Positions 61,451 through 64,000 of a DNA stretch of 64,000 nt are shown here, in pieces. The position numbers and the translations under genes are program-made. The stretch is from Mariniphaga sp041687255 (GTDB lineage: Bacteria; Bacteroidota; Bacteroidia; Bacteroidales; Prolixibacteraceae). How positions within the stretch are numbered: the first letter of the stretch is position 1; each line of letters starts with the position of its first letter. The stretch covers positions 62,001-126,000 of the forward strand of contig JAWLCL010000009.1 in the NCBI GenBank assembly GCA_041687255.1, written 5' to 3'. Under the pieces are notes generated by a model. The model was given only the letters and a program-made list of their open reading frames with translations. It had not been told where the DNA came from and ran no database searches.

Positions 61451-61631
61451 TTATATAATGAAACATGTGCGCCGCAGACAACACTTCCCATAAATTTGTT
61501 ATATAGTAGGTGAACAAATCAAATAAGGTTTTTAAGAACAGGTTATGCTGACGTACCCTTATTATTTGTTATTTATCCTTTAGAAACTTTTTCCGATATT
61601 TGATGACATAACAGGTAATTAGCCGGAAATC

Positions 61632-63092
61632 ATGAGAAAATCTGTCCTTATTATTACAATCTTGTTGATTCTGCAGTCCTTCTTTTTTTCGTGCAGGTCA
61701 ACTTCTTTTGATGAAGAAATAAAAGCTGTTGAAAACGGGCTCTTAAAAGCTGTTGTTGTAAAAGGTGATTCTGTTGCCCGGATGTCAATTGAGGATCGGA
61801 TGAAATATCACAAGGTACCGGGAGTAAGTATTGCAGTGGTCCGCGATGGCAAATTAAGATGGGCCAAAGGATATGGTTTTGCCGATACAAATGATTCAAC
61901 CCGGGTTGATGAGAATACGCTCTTTCAGGCGGGCTCCATCAGCAAGCCGCTGGCAGCTCTGGCCGCACTTAAACTGGTGGATGAGGGAAAAGCAGATCTG
62001 GATGCAGATGTCAATACTTATCTGAAAGGATGGAAGGTAGAAAACAACAGGTTTACAGAAACCGAAAAGGTGACCCTTAGACGATTGCTTACCCATACCG
62101 CCGGAACAACAGTACATGGATTTCCGGGATACAGTCAGACCGATTCTTTCCCTTCCGACGATGATGTACTTTCCGGCAGGGGAAATACGCCTGCTGTTAT
62201 GGTTGATACCATACCCGGCTCCATTTGGAGGTATTCAGGTGGAGGATATACCGTAATGGAGAAAGTTGTGGAAGATATCAGCGGCATGCCGTTTGAAAAC
62301 TACATGGAGGAGCATATACTCCGGCCTCTGGGGATGAAAAACAGTACCTGTGAACAGCCACTCTCAGAAAAATATCACCGCAAGGCAAGCGCTGCATATG
62401 ATGCGCAAGGGACAATTATTGAAGGCTTATGGCACAACTATCCGGAACAGGCGGCTGCAGGTTTGTGGACTACCCCCTCCGATTTGGCAAAATATTACAT
62501 TGGGGTTTATGATGTAATGACGGATAAAACAGAATCCGTTCTTTCGAAAGAAACCGTCGGATTGATGCTTACTAAAGACAAGAACAACTGGGGACTTGGT
62601 CCCGCATTATCGGGTGAAGGTGACTCATTAAGGTTTCAGCATGGAGGTAAAAATGCAGGATTCACGAATTATATGACCGGTTTTGCCCGGAGGGGTGATG
62701 CGGTGATTGTCATGACCAATGCAGATAATGGAGGTAAGCTTACCGATGAGATTTTGCGTTCGGTATCCGATTATTACGAATGGGGGATAGCAGAACCAAG
62801 GTTAGTGGAACTGGAAAGTTCAGATGCCCATAATATGGAACCTTTATTGGGAAGATATGTTCTGGATGAACAGATACCGGGCATCGGGAATTATTATCTT
62901 GAGTTTGTAAAGGAAGGCGAAAAATTGATTGTTATTGATTCCATTGCCGGAGAAAGGGTGGAAATGGGGGTGTTGGATTCACTGCATTTCATTGATCTGG
63001 AGAGCGGTGAAGAAATGATATTTTCACTCTCAAACGATACAACAGCATTTATGTGGGGCAACAGGTTCCGGTTTATAAAGGTGGAAGAATAG
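61632..63092 (+). CDS. class C beta-lactamase-like serine hydrolase lipoprotein
   Basis: A 486-residue predicted lipoprotein (signal, Cys21 in FFFSC). The serine-hydrolase motifs are S102-I-S-K105 (SxxK), a YSG (Y-x-N equivalent) in WRYSGGGYTVMEKV and a HGG in FQHGGKNAGFTNYM. A C-terminal lipocalin-like beta domain (about residues 390-486) follows. Such proteins act as peptidases or esterases on peptidoglycan-related or other substrates; antibiotic resistance is not implied. It lies alone after the degenerate interval. Confidence 0.9.
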   Translation: MRKSVLIITILLILQSFFFSCRSTSFDEEIKAVENGLLKAVVVKGDSVARMSIEDRMKYHKVPGVSIAVVRDGKLRWAKGYGFADTNDSTRVDENTLFQAGSISKPLAALAALKLVDEGKADLDADVNTYLKGWKVENNRFTETEKVTLRRLLTHTAGTTVHGFPGYSQTDSFPSDDDVLSGRGNTPAVMVDTIPGSIWRYSGGGYTVMEKVVEDISGMPFENYMEEHILRPLGMKNSTCEQPLSEKYHRKASAAYDAQGTIIEGLWHNYPEQAAAGLWTTPSDLAKYYIGVYDVMTDKTESVLSKETVGLMLTKDKNNWGLGPALSGEGDSLRFQHGGKNAGFTNYMTGFARRGDAVIVMTNADNGGKLTDEILRSVSDYYEWGIAEPRLVELESSDAHNMEPLLGRYVLDEQIPGIGNYYLEFVKEGEKLIVIDSIAGERVEMGVLDSLHFIDLESGEEMIFSLSNDTTAFMWGNRFRFIKVEE

Positions 63093-63501
63093 AGCTATTG
63101 TTTTTTCTTTCCTGAAATGTATTATTATTGGTCGGTTAAAATATCGTTCTTCCAGGAGCAGAATCCGTTTTTTATGAAAAGGTTCCTTAAAAACATTACC
63201 CATGTTTTTAACAGGTTTTTCGGGGGCTATAGTACACTTTTTATGTGGGATTGTTCCGTTAGGAACTGGATATGGGTAGAATATTGTTTCACACCACAAT
63301 TAAAGGTTTCATAGGAACACCACAAGCAAGATTATCAGTGAAACCATCAATATGAATTCCTGCTTTTTTATATGCATAAAATTGGTTCTGCCTGATTCAT
63401 CCCGGGGTAAAGAAAAAATATATACATTTGATAAGCATATAGCTGCACTTAAAACTGATACAATAAAAATTATTTCTGACCAGCATCTAAAAAGAGATTC
63501 T
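63093..63501. other. non-coding interval with possible promoter
   Basis: No gene is convincing; short open frames here have no coding character. A TACATTTG (-7 like) at 63423-63430 precedes the GH130-like gene. Confidence 0.4.
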
Positions 63502-64000
63502 ATGAAACCTGGGAAACTACCTGTTCTGCTATTGATTACACTGTTTATCGTATGTAACAGTTCTCAAAGACTTACTGCCCAAAACAATACAAAAAGCTGG
63601 GTAATTGGTCCTTTTGAACGTCCGGAAGGAATTAATCCAATAATTACCCCCGATACAACAACATTTTATTGCCCGCTAACCCAAAAAATCATCCCTTGGG
63701 AAAATGGCGATACGTTTAATCCGGGAGCAATTTTAAAGAACGATACTGTATGCATTTTGTACAGGGCAGAAGACCAGTCGGGGCATGGTATCGGTATGCG
63801 GACATCAAGGATAGGGCTTGCCCGGAGTGCCGACGGTTTAAATGTTATTGACAAAAGAACGGCACCGGTACTGCATCCTGAAAATGATAAACAGGTCGAT
63901 GCTGAGTGGCCCGGGGGTTGTGAGGATCCGCGTATAGCAGTTACAGATGACGGAACTTATGTGATGTTTTATACCCAGTGGAACCGTGAGGTGGCACGAC
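63502..64000 (+). CDS. GH130-like glycosidase/phosphorylase, 5' part only
   Basis: The first 166 residues of a gene cut by the window end. A signal peptide (about residues 1-27, LTAQ end) is followed by NPGAIL (73-78), LYRAEDQSGHGIGM (86-99), RIGLARSADGL and WPGGCEDPRI (137-145), where the GH130 catalytic Asp lies. This family hydrolyses or phosphorolyses beta-mannosides. The frame is open 50 codons upstream (an ATG at 63352), but the signal peptide supports 63502. Confidence 0.85.
   Translation, partial: MKPGKLPVLLLITLFIVCNSSQRLTAQNNTKSWVIGPFERPEGINPIITPDTTTFYCPLTQKIIPWENGDTFNPGAILKNDTVCILYRAEDQSGHGIGMRTSRIGLARSADGLNVIDKRTAPVLHPENDKQVDAEWPGGCEDPRIAVTDDGTYVMFYTQWNREVAR

Larger units (their letters stand above)
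60598..61631. other. degenerate accessory interval
   Basis: No intact gene in about 1 kb. It contains an RHS scrap (60626-60735), an 11-bp inverted repeat (60873-60883 / 60933-60943) and REP-like sequence (about 61142-61450). Confidence 0.6.

Noticed and set aside
61126..61493. Small frames inside the REP-like repeat
   Set aside because: Repeat sequence read through; no conservation expected.
63117..63314. 65-residue frame before the GH130-like gene
   Set aside because: Aromatic-rich, no ribosome-binding or domain support.

Overview
The window looks like chromosomal DNA of a Bacteroidota bacterium, most likely an anaerobic or facultative member of the Bacteroidales/Marinilabiliales side of the phylum. 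This is inferred from families largely confined to that phylum (DUF4954, DUF4301, DUF6340, DUF6266), from lipoprotein signals, from an OlsF-type fused aminolipid acyltransferase, and from several promoters matching the phylum's TTTG / TAnnTTTG consensus. No tRNA, rRNA, CRISPR array or intact transposase was seen.

Layout: 1-2.5 kb carries an AmrS-type radical SAM enzyme and two small membrane-anchored unknowns. 2.6-6.1 kb holds a GH43-like and a GH51 arabinosidase with an S1-domain (CvfB-like) protein between them. 6.2-10.4 kb is a minus-strand three-gene unit (vWA-like membrane protein plus two paralogous DUF6340 lipoproteins). 10.6-21.9 kb is housekeeping: DUF1080 lipoprotein, EamA exporter, MaoC hydratase, MgtC, a DUF368-aroE-phosphatase operon, secreted cupin, OlsF-like aminolipid synthase, YgiQ, DUF4197 and a small Cys-rich PAS protein. 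22-26.4 kb is a molybdenum hydroxylase operon with its maturation proteins (XdhC, MocA-like). 26.7-39.5 kb has a YhcC-like radical SAM protein, DUF4301, a TPR protein, an alpha/beta hydrolase, a giant AsmA-like protein built of about seven 175-residue modules, a ThuA-MFS pair and a GlsB-like membrane protein. 39.5-43 kb is an osmoprotectant cluster (betaine-binding lipoprotein, double universal stress protein, BCCT transporter). 43.2-52.8 kb carries MATE, Fe/Mn superoxide dismutase, a PAS-HTH regulator, a voltage-gated K+ channel, DUF4954, glmS and a VTT/DedA-like protein.

The most unusual part is 52.8-56.3 kb. After a 468-bp non-coding leader come two co-directional genes 4 bp apart. The first encodes a 685-residue protein with eleven gapless 29-residue amphipathic helical repeats followed by an HELTH metallopeptidase-like domain. 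The second encodes a 304-residue caspase/C25-like protease with a candidate His-Cys dyad. I do not recognise this pair as a described system; it resembles in outline a membrane-active effector with an activating protease, but that is inference.

56.4-61.6 kb is an accessory-gene graveyard: a DUF6266 protein, three decaying copies of an RHS-repeat gene, two RelE/ParE-type toxin-antitoxin loci (one toxin apparently frameshifted in an A7 tract), and many small palindromes of the GGGC-loop-GCCC type. The window ends with a class C beta-lactamase-like lipoprotein and the 5' part of a GH130-like glycosidase/phosphorylase.
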